Assembly (NCBI GenBank): GCA_036509255.1
Contig: DATCFY010000046.1
Location: 17,795-81,794, forward strand
From: RYN-230 sp036509255
GTDB taxonomy: Bacteria; Actinomycetota; Actinomycetes; Streptosporangiales; Streptosporangiaceae
DNA: 64,000 bases
Direction of reading: 5' to 3'
Numbering within the stretch: the first letter of the stretch is position 1; the number at the start of each line of letters is the position of its first letter. Below, one piece after another: positions 1-9,069 of the stretch. Position numbers and translations under genes: made by a program. The notes beneath the pieces are model-generated. The model made no database searches. It was not told where the DNA came from and worked only from the letters and a program-made list of their open reading frames with translations.

Positions 1-990
1 GGCCTGCTCCGCCGGCCCCAGGATCGCGGCGGCGGCCAGGACGGCCAGCAGCCAGGTCCCGGCCCGGCCCTCCCGCCGCCTGGCGCTGATGATCACGCTG
101 GCCACGGCCAGGACGACAAGGATGCCGGCCCAGTACCAGGTGCTGGACAGCACGGACAGCGCCGAGTTCGTCTGCGCTACCGGGGTCAGGATGGTCCGCT
201 TGAACCCGTTGAGGTAGCTGCTCCCGCCGATGAGCAGTCCGGCACCGAGGAGCACGAGCACCGTAGCCAGCAGGATGGCGACACGCCGGAGCGCGACCCG
301 GCCGCCCGGCGCCGGGAACGCGGACAGGGCCGCCAGCGCCATCACGACCACGTCGAAGAGGATCGTGGAGTACGACGTGGCGTTGGCTACGGCCAGGGCG
401 GCACCCGCCGCGATCATGCGGCCCGCCAGCGCGCCCTGGTCTCCGGCCCGCAGCACGCACCAGGCCGCCAGCGCGACGAAGAACAGGGACAGCGCGTCGT
501 ACGTGGCGAACGCGCCCAGGTGCAGCGTCGGGCCAAGCACGGCGAACAGCGCGGCGCCGAAGAACGCCGCCCGCCGCCCGTACCGCCGCCGGGCTGCGCT
601 GAACAACAGTGTGGTCGCGCCCAGCATGAAGACCAGCGACAGGACCCGGGCCCCGGCCAGGCCGCCAGCCCGGTCTGCGAGTGCGCCGAGCGGCGGGTAG
701 ATCACTGGCGCGCCGGAAAAGTAATAGGGGAACGGCGGGATCGCGGTGCCGTGCAGCCAGTTCGCCCATTGCAGATGGCCAGCCCACAGGTACAGGCCCT
801 CGTCCTGAAACGCCGTGTCGGCCCGGAGCAGCCGGACCGACAGCAGCGTCTGGACGATGAGCACTGGCAGCAACGGCCACCCGCCGGGCAGGCCCCGCCG
901 GGTAGGCCGGTCAGGGCGGTCCGCTTCGGTCTGCGCGGCTACGAGCGTGCCCGCCGGGGATCGCATCGGCGCCGACGTCTGAGCATTCAT
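1..990 (-). CDS. Glycosyltransferase family 39-like membrane protein, 3' end outside window
   Basis: Reading leftward from an ATG at 990-988, the frame stays open for 330 codons to the window edge, so the C-terminus is missing. A short polar N-terminus of about 35 residues is followed by hydrophobic segments. The stretch around residues 50-110 (RADTAFQDEGLYLWAGH, then FSGAPVIYPPLGAL) has the same arrangement as the much larger GT39-like protein at 30591-33776: an acidic luminal loop with DE, then a YFSG-P segment. GT-C fold enzymes of this kind transfer sugars from lipid-phosphate donors on the outer face of the membrane. Substrate is not predictable. The next gene is a TetR regulator on the same strand, 217 bp upstream. 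Confidence 0.7.
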   Translation of the reverse strand, partial: MNAQTSAPMRSPAGTLVAAQTEADRPDRPTRRGLPGGWPLLPVLIVQTLLSVRLLRADTAFQDEGLYLWAGHLQWANWLHGTAIPPFPYYFSGAPVIYPPLGALADRAGGLAGARVLSLVFMLGATTLLFSAARRRYGRRAAFFGAALFAVLGPTLHLGAFATYDALSLFFVALAAWCVLRAGDQGALAGRMIAAGAALAVANATSYSTILFDVVVMALAALSAFPAPGGRVALRRVAILLATVLVLLGAGLLIGGSSYLNGFKRTILTPVAQTNSALSVLSSTWYWAGILVVLAVASVIISARRREGRAGTWLLAVLAAAAILGPAEQA

Positions 991-1207
991 CACGGGTCTC
1001 CACGTCCTGTGCCCGGCGTGCTGGGCAGTTGACGGTCAGGCTCCCAGCACACCTACGTAACGACCGCGCGGTTGGGTCCGGGGCGCAGGTGCCTTGAAGG
1101 GTGCTAACAGGCGTGCGGGAAGCCTCGATTACCTGGCCTATATGGGTACGACGCGTGAGCCCGGCCGTCCGATCACCGCCGCCACGGAAAAAGCGTGACG
1201 CGGCCGT

Positions 1208-1804
1208 TTAATCCGCCGCGTTCGGCCCTTCCGGCGCGCCGGACCGGAGCCCGTCGATGAGCAGGTCGAGGAGCCGGCCCGAGCGGGTCCGCCAGTCGCT
1301 CTGGGGATCGATCCGCCAGAGGAAGCCCATCATCAGCAGCACGTCATCGGGATCCAGGCCGGGCCGGATGGTGCCGGCCGCCTCGTTCGCCGCCAGCAGC
1401 ATCGCCAGCGCGCCGATGATCGGCTCGTAGGACTCGGCGGCCAGGCTCTCGTGCGTGGCCACGCTGTTCAGCGCGTCGGCCAGGCCGACCTTGGTCATGC
1501 CATACTGCGCGAGGCGCTCCATCCATTCCCGGAGGGCGTCCAGCGGGGCGAGCCGTTCGAGCAGTGCCGGCGCGGCGGCCGCGGACTGCTGCACCTCGTG
1601 CCGGTAGACCTCGAGGACGAGCGCTTCGCGGGTCGGGAAGTGCCGGTAGAGGGTGCCGATCCCGACCCCGGCCCGCTTGGCGATCGAGTTCAGCGACGCG
1701 TCATTCGACTCCAACAGCGACTCCCACGCCGCCTGCAGGATCCGCTCACGGTTCTCCCGGGCGTGGGCCCGTAGGGGCGGGGGCTGCTGCGCCTTCGCGG
1801 GCAT
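1208..1804 (-). CDS. TetR/AcrR family transcriptional regulator
   Basis: Protein of 198 residues. An N-terminal helix-turn-helix of TetR type (RERILQAAWESLLE, then SIAKRAGVGIGTLYRHFPTREAL, residues about 15-65) is followed by a helical ligand-binding domain. The frame runs upstream without stop to 2074, but the ATG at 1804 places the DNA-binding domain at the usual distance from the start; the longer reading covers the palindromes and shows no domain. It is divergent from the aldo-keto reductase at 2032, and two matching palindromes lie between them. It probably represses itself and the reductase (inference). Ligand unknown. Confidence 0.88.
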   Translation of the reverse strand: MPAKAQQPPPLRAHARENRERILQAAWESLLESNDASLNSIAKRAGVGIGTLYRHFPTREALVLEVYRHEVQQSAAAAPALLERLAPLDALREWMERLAQYGMTKVGLADALNSVATHESLAAESYEPIIGALAMLLAANEAAGTIRPGLDPDDVLLMMGFLWRIDPQSDWRTRSGRLLDLLIDGLRSGAPEGPNAAD

Positions 1805-1868
1805 GGTGCGCCGCCTGTCTGCTCGCCGGGATTCTCCTCGCGCAGATCCCTCCACGACGAGAGTATAT

Positions 1869-1900
1869 CCGCCGGAGCATCCTCCGTTCTGCTCCGGCGG
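1869..1900. repeat. 11-bp perfect inverted repeat in the tetR leader
   Basis: CCGCCGGAGCA (1869-1879) and TGCTCCGGCGG (1890-1900) are perfect reverse complements separated by 10 bases. The repeat lies 65-96 bases upstream of the TetR start codon, inside its presumed leader. It could be an RNA hairpin affecting regulator expression or a further operator; its core (CCGGAG/CTCCGG) is shared with the operators at 1961-2010. Confidence 0.5.
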
Positions 1901-1954
1901 TTGTCGGGCCAGCGTGCTAATCCTCACATCGTGTCCTTGTGGCCAACTGCCATT

Positions 1955-1983
1955 TTGTCCACCGGAGAGTTCTCCGGTACGGT
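1955..1983 (+). promoter_or_regulatory. Candidate promoter of the aldo-keto reductase
   Basis: TTGTCC (1955-1960) and TACGGT (1978-1983) are separated by 17 bases, a normal sigma70-type spacing with a TAnnnT -10 element. The spacer is almost exactly the first TetR palindrome, so a bound regulator would block polymerase. Start codon GTG follows at 2032. Confidence 0.5.
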
Positions 1984-2010
1984 GATGACGAGTGCCGGAG
2001 AACTCTCCGG
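1961..2010. promoter_or_regulatory. Paired TetR operators
   Basis: ACCGGAGA-GT-TCTCCGGT (1961-1978) and CCGGAGA-AC-TCTCCGG (1995-2010) are two copies of the same palindrome with two-base centres. The centres are 33 bp apart, about three helical turns. They lie between the divergent TetR and aldo-keto reductase genes, which is the standard position for autoregulated TetR control. Assignment to this regulator is inference from position. Confidence 0.7.
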
Positions 2011-2031
2011 TATAGAGCCCCAGGAGGCGGC

Positions 2032-3069
2032 GTGCACTACCGGAAGCTGGGCCGTAGTGGCCTGGACGTCTCACCCATCGCGATCGGGGGCATGACCTAC
2101 GGCGAGCCGGGACGCGGCCACCCGGTGTGGTCGCTGCCCGAGGACGAGAGCCGCCCGCTCATCAGGCAGGCGGTCGAGGCCGGCATCAACGTCTTCGACA
2201 CCGCGAACATGTACTCCCAGGGCTCCAGCGAGGAGATCCTCGGCCGGGCGCTGCGGGACTTCGCCGACCGGGACGCGGTCGTGATCGCCACCAAGGTCCG
2301 CCATCCAATGCGGCCGGGACCCAATGAGGCCGGCTTGTCCCGCAAGGCGATCCTGGCCGAGATCGACCACAGCCTGCGCCGGCTCGGCACCGACTACGTC
2401 GACCTGTACCAGATCCACCGGCTGGACGGCTCGACCCCCGTCGAGGAGACGCTGCAGGCCCTGCACGACGTCGTCCAGGCCGGTAAAGCCCGTTATCTGG
2501 GCGCTTCGTCGATGCACGCCTGGGAGTTCGCCAAGCTGCTGCATCTGCAGCGCGAGCACGGCTGGGCCCGGTTCGTCTCCATGCAGGACCACTACAACCT
2601 GCTGGCCCGCGAGGAAGAACGGGAGATGCTGCCGCTGTGCGCCGACGAGGGCATCGGCACCATCGTCTGGAGCCCGCTGGCCCGCGGCCGCCTGGCGCGG
2701 GGCTGGGACGAGACGACCGGGCGGTCCGGCAGCGACCCGTTCGCCGACATGCTCTACACCGAGAAGGACAGCGACCACGCGATCATCGACGCGGTCGGGG
2801 ACATCGCGGCGGCCCGCGGCGTGAGCCGCGCCCAGGTCGCGCTGGCCTGGCTGCACCACCAGCCGGTCGTCGCCGCCCCGCTCGTCGGCGTGAGCAAGCC
2901 GTCCCATCTGGACGACGCGCTGGCCTCCCTCGACATCCAGCTGACCGCGGACGAGCTGGCCCGGCTCGAGGCGCCGTACACGCCGCGGCTGGACTTCCAG
3001 GGCGTTTCCGACGAGGCGGAGCTGGCCCGCATCTCGGCCCGGATCGGCATCCGGCCCGCCGGGGCCTGA
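2032..3069 (+). CDS. Aldo/keto reductase
   Basis: 345-residue NAD(P)H-dependent oxidoreductase of the aldo-keto reductase barrel family. Catalytic tetrad is visible: Asp56 and Tyr61 in DTANMY, Lys88 in ATK, His129 in QIH. The N-terminal YRKLGRSGLDVSPIAIGG is the family opening. Start chosen at GTG 2032 because AGGAGG lies at 2022-2027; in-frame codons further upstream run through the operator palindromes. It is probably controlled by the divergent TetR gene. Substrate unknown; such pairs often respond to reactive carbonyls or aromatic aldehydes (inference). Confidence 0.9.
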   Translation: MHYRKLGRSGLDVSPIAIGGMTYGEPGRGHPVWSLPEDESRPLIRQAVEAGINVFDTANMYSQGSSEEILGRALRDFADRDAVVIATKVRHPMRPGPNEAGLSRKAILAEIDHSLRRLGTDYVDLYQIHRLDGSTPVEETLQALHDVVQAGKARYLGASSMHAWEFAKLLHLQREHGWARFVSMQDHYNLLAREEEREMLPLCADEGIGTIVWSPLARGRLARGWDETTGRSGSDPFADMLYTEKDSDHAIIDAVGDIAAARGVSRAQVALAWLHHQPVVAAPLVGVSKPSHLDDALASLDIQLTADELARLEAPYTPRLDFQGVSDEAELARISARIGIRPAGA

Positions 3070-3152
3070 CCTCCGCGCGCCCGCATAGGCCAGGCCAGGC
3101 AGGATAGGGCCCATAACGATGGGGAGATCGGCCTGCGTGAGGAGGACCCTGG

Positions 3153-4139
3153 ATGAGTCGCGTGGTGGTCATCGGCGCTACCGGGCACACCGGCACCTAC
3201 CTGGTGCCGCGGCTGGTGCGGGGCGGGCACGAGGTCATCGCCCTGAGCCGCGGCCTGCGTGACCCCTACCACCCGGCCCCGGAGTGGGCCCGGGTCACCC
3301 GGGTCGAGGTGGACCGGGACGCGGAGGACGCCGCGGGAACCTTCGGCGGCCGGGTCGCGGAGCTGCGCCCCGACGTGGTCATCGACCTGGTCTGCTTCAC
3401 CGCGGACTCGGCGCGGCAGCTCATCGACGCGCTGCGCCCGTCCCGCCCGCTGCTGCTGCACTGCGGGACGATCTGGGTGCACGGTCCCGCGCTGCGGGTG
3501 CCGCTCACCGAGGATGAGCCCCGCACCGCGTACGGCGAATACGGCACCGGCAAGGCGGAGATCGAGGCGCTGCTGCACCGTGAGACGCTGGCGGGCGGCG
3601 TCCCCGCTGTGGTCCTGCACCCGGGGCACATCAGCGGGCCAGGCTGGCCGGTGATCACGCCGGCCGGGAACCTCGACCCGGGCGTCTGGACCAGCCTGGC
3701 TACCGGCCAGCCGCTCGCGCTGCCCGATCATGGGCTGGGGGTCCTGCATCATGTGCACGCCGACGACGTGGCGCAGGCCTTCGAGCGGGCCCTGACCCGG
3801 CCCGCGGCCATCGGGGCCAGCTTCCACGTGGTGGCCGAGCAGGCCATGACGCTGCGCGGCCTGGCCACCGGCGTCGCGGGGTGGTTCGGCCGCGAGCCGG
3901 TACTGGAGTTCGTGGACTGGGCGGAGTTCGAGCGCCGGGCCGGTTCCGGGCCGGCGGAGGTCACCCGCGACCACACGGTCCGCAGCATCACCGCGAGCAT
4001 CGCCCGGGGCCGCGAGGTGCTCGGCTACGTGCCGCGCTACAGCGCGCTCGATGCCCTGCACGAGGCCCTGGCCTGGCTCGCCGCCCACGGCCAGGCGGAC
4101 GTGGGCGGCCAGCCGTTCCCCGCAGAGGGCGGGGCCTAG
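3153..4139 (+). CDS. NAD-dependent epimerase/dehydratase family protein
   Basis: 328-residue extended short-chain dehydrogenase. The Rossmann motif GATGHTG is at residues 8-14, and a Tyr-xxx-Lys pair (YGTGK) lies near residue 130. Mid-protein segments (VVLHPGHISGPGW, then HHVHADDVAQAFERAL) match sugar-nucleotide epimerase-like reductases. ATG at 3153 follows a GAGGA-type ribosome site. It lies 83 bp downstream of the aldo-keto reductase on the same strand and may be cotranscribed. The substrate is not identifiable. Confidence 0.85.
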   Translation: MSRVVVIGATGHTGTYLVPRLVRGGHEVIALSRGLRDPYHPAPEWARVTRVEVDRDAEDAAGTFGGRVAELRPDVVIDLVCFTADSARQLIDALRPSRPLLLHCGTIWVHGPALRVPLTEDEPRTAYGEYGTGKAEIEALLHRETLAGGVPAVVLHPGHISGPGWPVITPAGNLDPGVWTSLATGQPLALPDHGLGVLHHVHADDVAQAFERALTRPAAIGASFHVVAEQAMTLRGLATGVAGWFGREPVLEFVDWAEFERRAGSGPAEVTRDHTVRSITASIARGREVLGYVPRYSALDALHEALAWLAAHGQADVGGQPFPAEGGA

Positions 4140-4196
4140 CAGGTCAGCGGCCTGTGCGCCCGATACCCTGGCAGCTCATCGCCTCCAGAGTCACTC

Positions 4197-7019
4197 ATGT
4201 TGGGGCCTGCACTGTCACTCATATCCATAACGAGAACCTTCCAGGTGCCCGGGCCGCGCACGGCCCGGAGCTGGCCAGGCGACGCGATGGCCATCGCCGT
4301 GCTCATCGCGTTGCCCGTCCTGGTGTACGGGGTGCCCGCGCTGCTCGGGCACCCCGTTCTTCCCGGTGACGACCTGACCCAGAACTTCCCGCTGCGCGTG
4401 CTCGCCGGGCACGAGATCCGCAGTGGCCGCCTGCCGCTGTACGACCCGTACATCTGGAGCGGTGCCCCGTTGCTGGGCGGGTGGAACGCCGGGGCCGCGT
4501 ACCCCTTCACATTCCTGTTCGCCGTCCTGTCACCCGTGGCCGCCTGGACCCTGAACATGGTCCTGACCTGGGCGGTTGCCGGGCTAGGGATGTTCGCTTT
4601 CTTGCGTGCCTGCCGCCTGAAGTGCGGGCCGGCCCTGCTCGGCGCGCTCTCCTTCGCCTTCGCCGGGGCCATGTCGGCGCAGGTGGCCCACTTCGGGCTG
4701 GTGGCCGGCATGAGCTGGGTGCCGGCGCAGTTGCTGTGCGTCCTGCGTCTCACCCGGGCCGGGAGCATGCCCTCCCGGCTCGCCTGGACCGGGGCCCTGG
4801 GCGGCACGTTCGGCCTGACGATCCTGGCCGGCGAGCCACGGGCCATCGACGACGCGGGCGTGATCGTCCTCGTTTACGCGGTCTGGCAGGTCGCCCGCCT
4901 GGGGCGCCGCTTCGCCCCGGCGGCCCTCTCAGTCGCGGCCGGCCTGGCGCTGGGCGCCTGCCTCGGGGCGATCCAGTGGATTCCCGGCCTGGCCGTGGTC
5001 GCGACGTCCCAGCGGGGCGCGAGCACCGCGGCCCTGTTCAATTCGGGCTCGCTCCCGCACCGGTGGCTGCTGCTGATGCTGGTGCCGGACCTGCTGGGCG
5101 GCTCCGGCTCGTTCGGCCAGCCGGCCTTCTTCGCGAACTACAACCTGGCCGAGGTCACGGGCTACGTCGGCATTCTGCCTCTCGTCGCCGCGCTCGCCCT
5201 GCTCGGAAGGGCCCGGCTGCGCCCCCGGCCGCCGGACTGGCTCGTGTGGCACGTCATCGCGCTGGCCGGGATCGTGCTCGCGCTCGGGGGCAACACCCCG
5301 GTCGGGGGCCTCCTCATCCACGTGCCGCTGTTCGGCGGCCAGCGGCTGCAGAGCCGCAACATTCTCATTGCGGACCTAGCGCTGGCCGTGCTCCTCGCGT
5401 ACTGGGCCGACCACCCGTTCAGCGAGGACAGCCGGCGGCTCTTCCGGCTCCGGGGGCGCCGCGGCCCCCGCCTGGAGACGGTGCTCGCCGTCCTGCCGCC
5501 GCTCGCCGTGATCGCCGTCGTCGCCCTCGGCCTGTCCTGGGGCGGGGGCCTGCTGCACTGGCTGAGGGTCAGCCCGGGAGCGGTGGGCCTCGAGGGTGCC
5601 CTCAAGCCGTGGCTCATCCCGTATGCGCTGCTCGGGGCGGGAGCCATCGCGTTCGTGGTCGTCGGCCGCCGGCTCCGCCCGGTGCCCCGCTCGCGCTGGC
5701 TGGCCAGCTTCGTGGTGCTTGACCTGGTCGTGTTCACGCTGCTCGGCGTCGTCGCGGTGGGACCCGTGCTGGGCGGCGGGACTACCAGCCCGGCCCCGGC
5801 TGGGCAGTCCCGGGCCCGCACGGCAGCGGTGCGTCCCGTGTCCGCCCTGGGCTATCACGGGCGTTTCGCGATCTACGATCCGGACCAGATTGACGCGCAC
5901 GCTCTGTCGCAGCTCGGCGCGCCCGACCTCAACGTCATCAGCCGCACGCCGTCGGTCCAGGGCTACTCCTCGCTGGTCTCGGGCTTCTACGCCTCGGCCA
6001 CCGGGACTCACCGGGCTACCGGCGAGGGGCAGGACGTGCTCAATCCGGCGGCCGTGCGCTCCGGGGTCCTCGACCAGCTGGCCACCTCCGTCCTGTTCAC
6101 GCTGCCCACCTACCTGGCCACCGCAGCCGGGGGATCCGCGGCGTCCCCCGGGTCGCCGGGCACTGGCCGGCGCGACGTCGCCGCGCGCCAGCGGGCCACC
6201 TGGTACTTCGCCGCACCGCTCGGCGTGACCCGGCTCGAGGTGCCGGACTCGGACGCCAGGCAGGACGCGGCGGCTGGCACCCAGATCGGGCTGCTGACCT
6301 CCCGCGGTTCCACGCGCTGGTTCCGCGCGGTCGCCGCGGGCGCCAGCCGGCTGGCGATCAGCCTGCCCCGCCCGCTGACCAGCGTCGCCGTGGTCGCCCG
6401 GGCCGGCGGCCAGTCGGTCAAGCTCGGCCCGGCGTCGGTAGCCGATGCCGGCGGGCAGGTGTTCGTGGCCAACGGGCAGCTGCAGGACGCCCTGATCCCG
6501 CCGCAGTGGGGCTACACGGGCCGCGACGGGCCGTTCGCGGTCTTCGTGAACCGCCACGCCCAGGGGCCGCTCCGTCTCCAGACGCTGCCCGGCCGCTCAG
6601 ACTCGGGCGCATCCGTGCGGCGGCTCGCCGGTCCGGCGGCCAGCCCGACCGTGGCCCAGGTCTCGTCCCCGGAGGGCGTCCGGGTCATCCGGTCGGTGGC
6701 CGACTCGCCCGGGTGGACCGCCACCTGGCATCCCCGGCGCGGGCCGCCGGCCGCTCTGGCCGTGCACCGCGACGGTCTCGTCCAGGCCGTCGACGTGCCC
6801 GCCGGGCGAGGCGTCGTGACCTGGAGATACCGGCCGCCGGGGTTCCGGATGGGCTTCGCGCTGTCCGTCGGGGCGACGGCGCTCATCATCCTGCTGCTGG
6901 TTAGCGGACTGTTCCTGCCTCGTGCGGCCCGGCCACGGGCGCGCACGCCGGACCCGCGGGAGCCGCCGCGCCTCCACGAGCAGCGCCGCTTTCCCGAGGC
7001 CATGGTCAGGAATGGCTGA
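4197..7019 (+). CDS. YfhO-family multi-spanning membrane protein
   Basis: 940 residues. The first half holds about 12 hydrophobic segments with the YfhO/GT-C signature near the N-terminus: an extracytoplasmic loop with DDLTQNFPL followed by LPLYDPYIWSGAPLLGGWNAG. A roughly 350-residue extracytoplasmic domain follows, then one C-terminal membrane segment (FALSVGATALIILLLVSGLF) and a basic tail. YfhO relatives in Firmicutes glycosylate lipoteichoic acid; the actinobacterial role is unknown. Start ATG 4197 has only a weak ribosome site. ATG 4287, just before the first membrane helix, is an equally possible start. Confidence 0.8.
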   Translation: MLGPALSLISITRTFQVPGPRTARSWPGDAMAIAVLIALPVLVYGVPALLGHPVLPGDDLTQNFPLRVLAGHEIRSGRLPLYDPYIWSGAPLLGGWNAGAAYPFTFLFAVLSPVAAWTLNMVLTWAVAGLGMFAFLRACRLKCGPALLGALSFAFAGAMSAQVAHFGLVAGMSWVPAQLLCVLRLTRAGSMPSRLAWTGALGGTFGLTILAGEPRAIDDAGVIVLVYAVWQVARLGRRFAPAALSVAAGLALGACLGAIQWIPGLAVVATSQRGASTAALFNSGSLPHRWLLLMLVPDLLGGSGSFGQPAFFANYNLAEVTGYVGILPLVAALALLGRARLRPRPPDWLVWHVIALAGIVLALGGNTPVGGLLIHVPLFGGQRLQSRNILIADLALAVLLAYWADHPFSEDSRRLFRLRGRRGPRLETVLAVLPPLAVIAVVALGLSWGGGLLHWLRVSPGAVGLEGALKPWLIPYALLGAGAIAFVVVGRRLRPVPRSRWLASFVVLDLVVFTLLGVVAVGPVLGGGTTSPAPAGQSRARTAAVRPVSALGYHGRFAIYDPDQIDAHALSQLGAPDLNVISRTPSVQGYSSLVSGFYASATGTHRATGEGQDVLNPAAVRSGVLDQLATSVLFTLPTYLATAAGGSAASPGSPGTGRRDVAARQRATWYFAAPLGVTRLEVPDSDARQDAAAGTQIGLLTSRGSTRWFRAVAAGASRLAISLPRPLTSVAVVARAGGQSVKLGPASVADAGGQVFVANGQLQDALIPPQWGYTGRDGPFAVFVNRHAQGPLRLQTLPGRSDSGASVRRLAGPAASPTVAQVSSPEGVRVIRSVADSPGWTATWHPRRGPPAALAVHRDGLVQAVDVPAGRGVVTWRYRPPGFRMGFALSVGATALIILLLVSGLFLPRAARPRARTPDPREPPRLHEQRRFPEAMVRNG

Positions 7020-7097
7020 CCCACCGTCCAGCTGGCCTTCAGGTCCTCTCTTTACGCTCAGGCCGAGGACAGGACACTGACCAGGGAGGCTGGAACC

Positions 7098-8336
7098 GTG
7101 CTGGAGAACGTCACGATCTGGTACAGGGGAGCGGGCTACCAGCTCGGACGGGGACCGCACGGCTACGCGATCTGGCCCGCAGGCGGGCCGCCGGGGCAGC
7201 CGCTCGAGCTGTGGCCCGAGACGCCCGCGGGGTGGGCGGCGGCCTGGTCGAGGTTCAACGCGGTCGAGGCGCCCGGCACCATCGCCCATCTCGGCCCGCC
7301 GGCGGACCCCGTCTTCGCCCCGCCGGCCGGCCCGGTCTCCGGACCTGCGGCCGACCCGGTCTCCGGGCCTGGTGCCCGCTCCGGCTGGCCAGGGCTCCGC
7401 TCGCCGGGCCCGCTCAGCGCAGCCATCCTGCTGGTGACCGGGGTCGCCTGCGGGGTGGCCGGGCTCTTCCCCAGCTACCTGTCGGGGGCGAGCCTCGCCC
7501 AGGAGCCCGCCGAGCTGGTCCCGCACGTGATCTACCTGGCGGTCTGGGCGGCCAGCGCGGTGCTCATCGTGTCCGGGGGCATCCGGCCGCGGATAGGCGC
7601 CCTCCTTGCGCTGGGCACGACCATCGTCACGTTCGGCTTCTTCTTCGCCGACCTCGGCACGGTGATCTCCGCAGGCGAGCACGTGCTGGGTGCCGGCCTG
7701 GTGCTCGGGCTCGCAGGCTGGCTGGCCTGCGCAGCCGGCTCCGTGCTGGCCTTCCGGCTCCGGTCGGCCGATGCGCCGCGCAAGCTCACCGGCCGCCAGA
7801 TGGGCCCGGTCGTGACGCTGACCGTCGCCGCCCTCGCCGCGATCGGGACGGCGGTCGCCTTCGCCCCGTCGTGGGACAGCTACACGCTGCGGACGGCCTC
7901 CGGCGCGGCGCAGTCCGTGACCGAGGGGAACGCCTTCGCGAACCCCGCCCCGGTCATCGTCGGTAATGTCGCGGTCATGGTCACGCTCGTCGCCGTGGTG
8001 ATCGTCGCCGCCCTGTGGCGCCCGGTCCGGCTGGGAGCGGTCCTGCTCGCGGGGGCCGCCATTCCCATGGTCGCCCAGGCGATCTCGGCCCTGGTGCAGA
8101 TCACCGAGCCGGTGTCCGCGGCCAGCTTCGGCATCTCCCCGGCGCAGGCCGCCCAGGCCGGGCTCACGATCAGCGCGGGCCTTACGCCTGCGTTCTGGAT
8201 CTACTGCGCATTCGTGCTGGCGCTGCTGCTGACGGGTGCGTGGATGTTCACGCCGCTGCGCCTGGCTGGCCGGCCAGGCGTCCGCTCGGCCGGCCCCCCC
8301 GCCGTGCCTGGCCGCGTGACTACCTGGAGCTCTTGA
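7098..8336 (+). CDS. Hypothetical multi-pass membrane protein
   Basis: 412 residues, family not recognised. Residues 1-60 are soluble and aromatic-rich (LENVTIWYRGAGYQLGRG). Residues about 65-105 are a Pro/Ala/Gly linker with repeated PADPV/PAGPV units. The remainder carries about seven hydrophobic helices. GGAGG ahead of GTG 7098 supports the start. The last 17 bases overlap, tail to tail, the sortase gene on the other strand. No catalytic motif seen. Confidence 0.75.
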   Translation: MLENVTIWYRGAGYQLGRGPHGYAIWPAGGPPGQPLELWPETPAGWAAAWSRFNAVEAPGTIAHLGPPADPVFAPPAGPVSGPAADPVSGPGARSGWPGLRSPGPLSAAILLVTGVACGVAGLFPSYLSGASLAQEPAELVPHVIYLAVWAASAVLIVSGGIRPRIGALLALGTTIVTFGFFFADLGTVISAGEHVLGAGLVLGLAGWLACAAGSVLAFRLRSADAPRKLTGRQMGPVVTLTVAALAAIGTAVAFAPSWDSYTLRTASGAAQSVTEGNAFANPAPVIVGNVAVMVTLVAVVIVAALWRPVRLGAVLLAGAAIPMVAQAISALVQITEPVSAASFGISPAQAAQAGLTISAGLTPAFWIYCAFVLALLLTGAWMFTPLRLAGRPGVRSAGPPAVPGRVTTWSS

Positions 8337-9042
8337 TCAGGTGGGCGTAGACGACGATGTTGTCGAGGTACTGGCGGGTCGTGGTGTCGAACGGGCCGCC
8401 GCAGGTGACCAGCCGGAGGCTGGGGAAGCTGACGTTGCCGTAGACCTCCGGGCCCGGGAACCCTGACTTCACGACTTTCTGCACCCCATCGACGGTGAAG
8501 ACGGCCGTGGACCCGTTGGCCCGGACGACGTCGATCGTGTTCCCCGGGTGCAGCGTCTTGATGGAGAAGAATACCGAGACGCCGGTGAACGAGTCCACGT
8601 GACCCAGGATGACCGACGAGCCGCGCTGCCCGGGCGTGACGCTGCGGTCGTACCAGCCAGCCAGGTTGTGACGGTCGAGCGGGGGCACCTGGACGCTGCC
8701 GTTGGCCGCCGCGCCGAGCCGCATGACCGGGGCGGACACGCGCAGGGCGGGGATCTCGATCCGTACCGGGGCCGACCGGGCCAGCGGCACCGCGGTGGGG
8801 GCGGTCGCCGGCAGCGGGGCAGACGTGCCCACGGCGGCCGGGATCTCGAGCGCCCCGCCGGCCAGCCGGCCACTGTCGGCCAGGGATCCGGCGGCCACCA
8901 GGGCACCCCCGATGATCAGCCCGGTGCCCAGCACGATCAGGGGTGACCGCCGCCGCCGGCGGCCTTCCTCGTAATAGGTCCGGGTGGACCAGTGAGCCCG
9001 GTATCTCCGGGACCGGGCAGGGAAGATCATGCGGTCCGTCAC
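8320..9042 (-). CDS. Class F-type sortase
   Basis: 240-residue membrane-anchored transpeptidase. A basic cytoplasmic N-terminus (RRRRRR near 28-33) and one membrane helix (residues 35-52) precede a sortase barrel. Catalytic His148 lies in ILGHVDS, Cys214 in LVTCGG, and the probable Arg is 223. The TCGG-FD context and short length fit actinobacterial class E/F sortases. It lies 27 bp downstream of a gene for an exported protein with a sorting-like C-terminus, so the pair is probably one operon in which the enzyme anchors its neighbour to peptidoglycan (inference). Confidence 0.9.
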   Translation of the reverse strand: MTDRMIFPARSRRYRAHWSTRTYYEEGRRRRRSPLIVLGTGLIIGGALVAAGSLADSGRLAGGALEIPAAVGTSAPLPATAPTAVPLARSAPVRIEIPALRVSAPVMRLGAAANGSVQVPPLDRHNLAGWYDRSVTPGQRGSSVILGHVDSFTGVSVFFSIKTLHPGNTIDVVRANGSTAVFTVDGVQKVVKSGFPGPEVYGNVSFPSLRLVTCGGPFDTTTRQYLDNIVVYAHLIKSSR

Positions 9043-9069
9043 CTCCTGGCGCAGATCAGGCGAGATCGG

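Noticed and set aside
56..1032. Plus-strand frames at 230-700 and 520-1032
   Set aside because: They are opposite the partial GT39-like gene, whose minus-strand frame is open to the window edge and matches a second family member at 30591.
2071..4088. Long minus-strand open frames opposite the aldo-keto reductase and epimerase genes
   Set aside because: They are composition shadows of high-GC coding DNA: rich in Arg/Gly/Pro, no conserved motif, no ribosome site, and the plus-strand genes are unambiguous.
8320..9042. Sortase lacking its catalytic arginine
   Set aside because: The YLDN segment has Leu where some class F sortases have Arg, but Arg223 nearby can fill the role as in other members; not strong enough to report as a finding.
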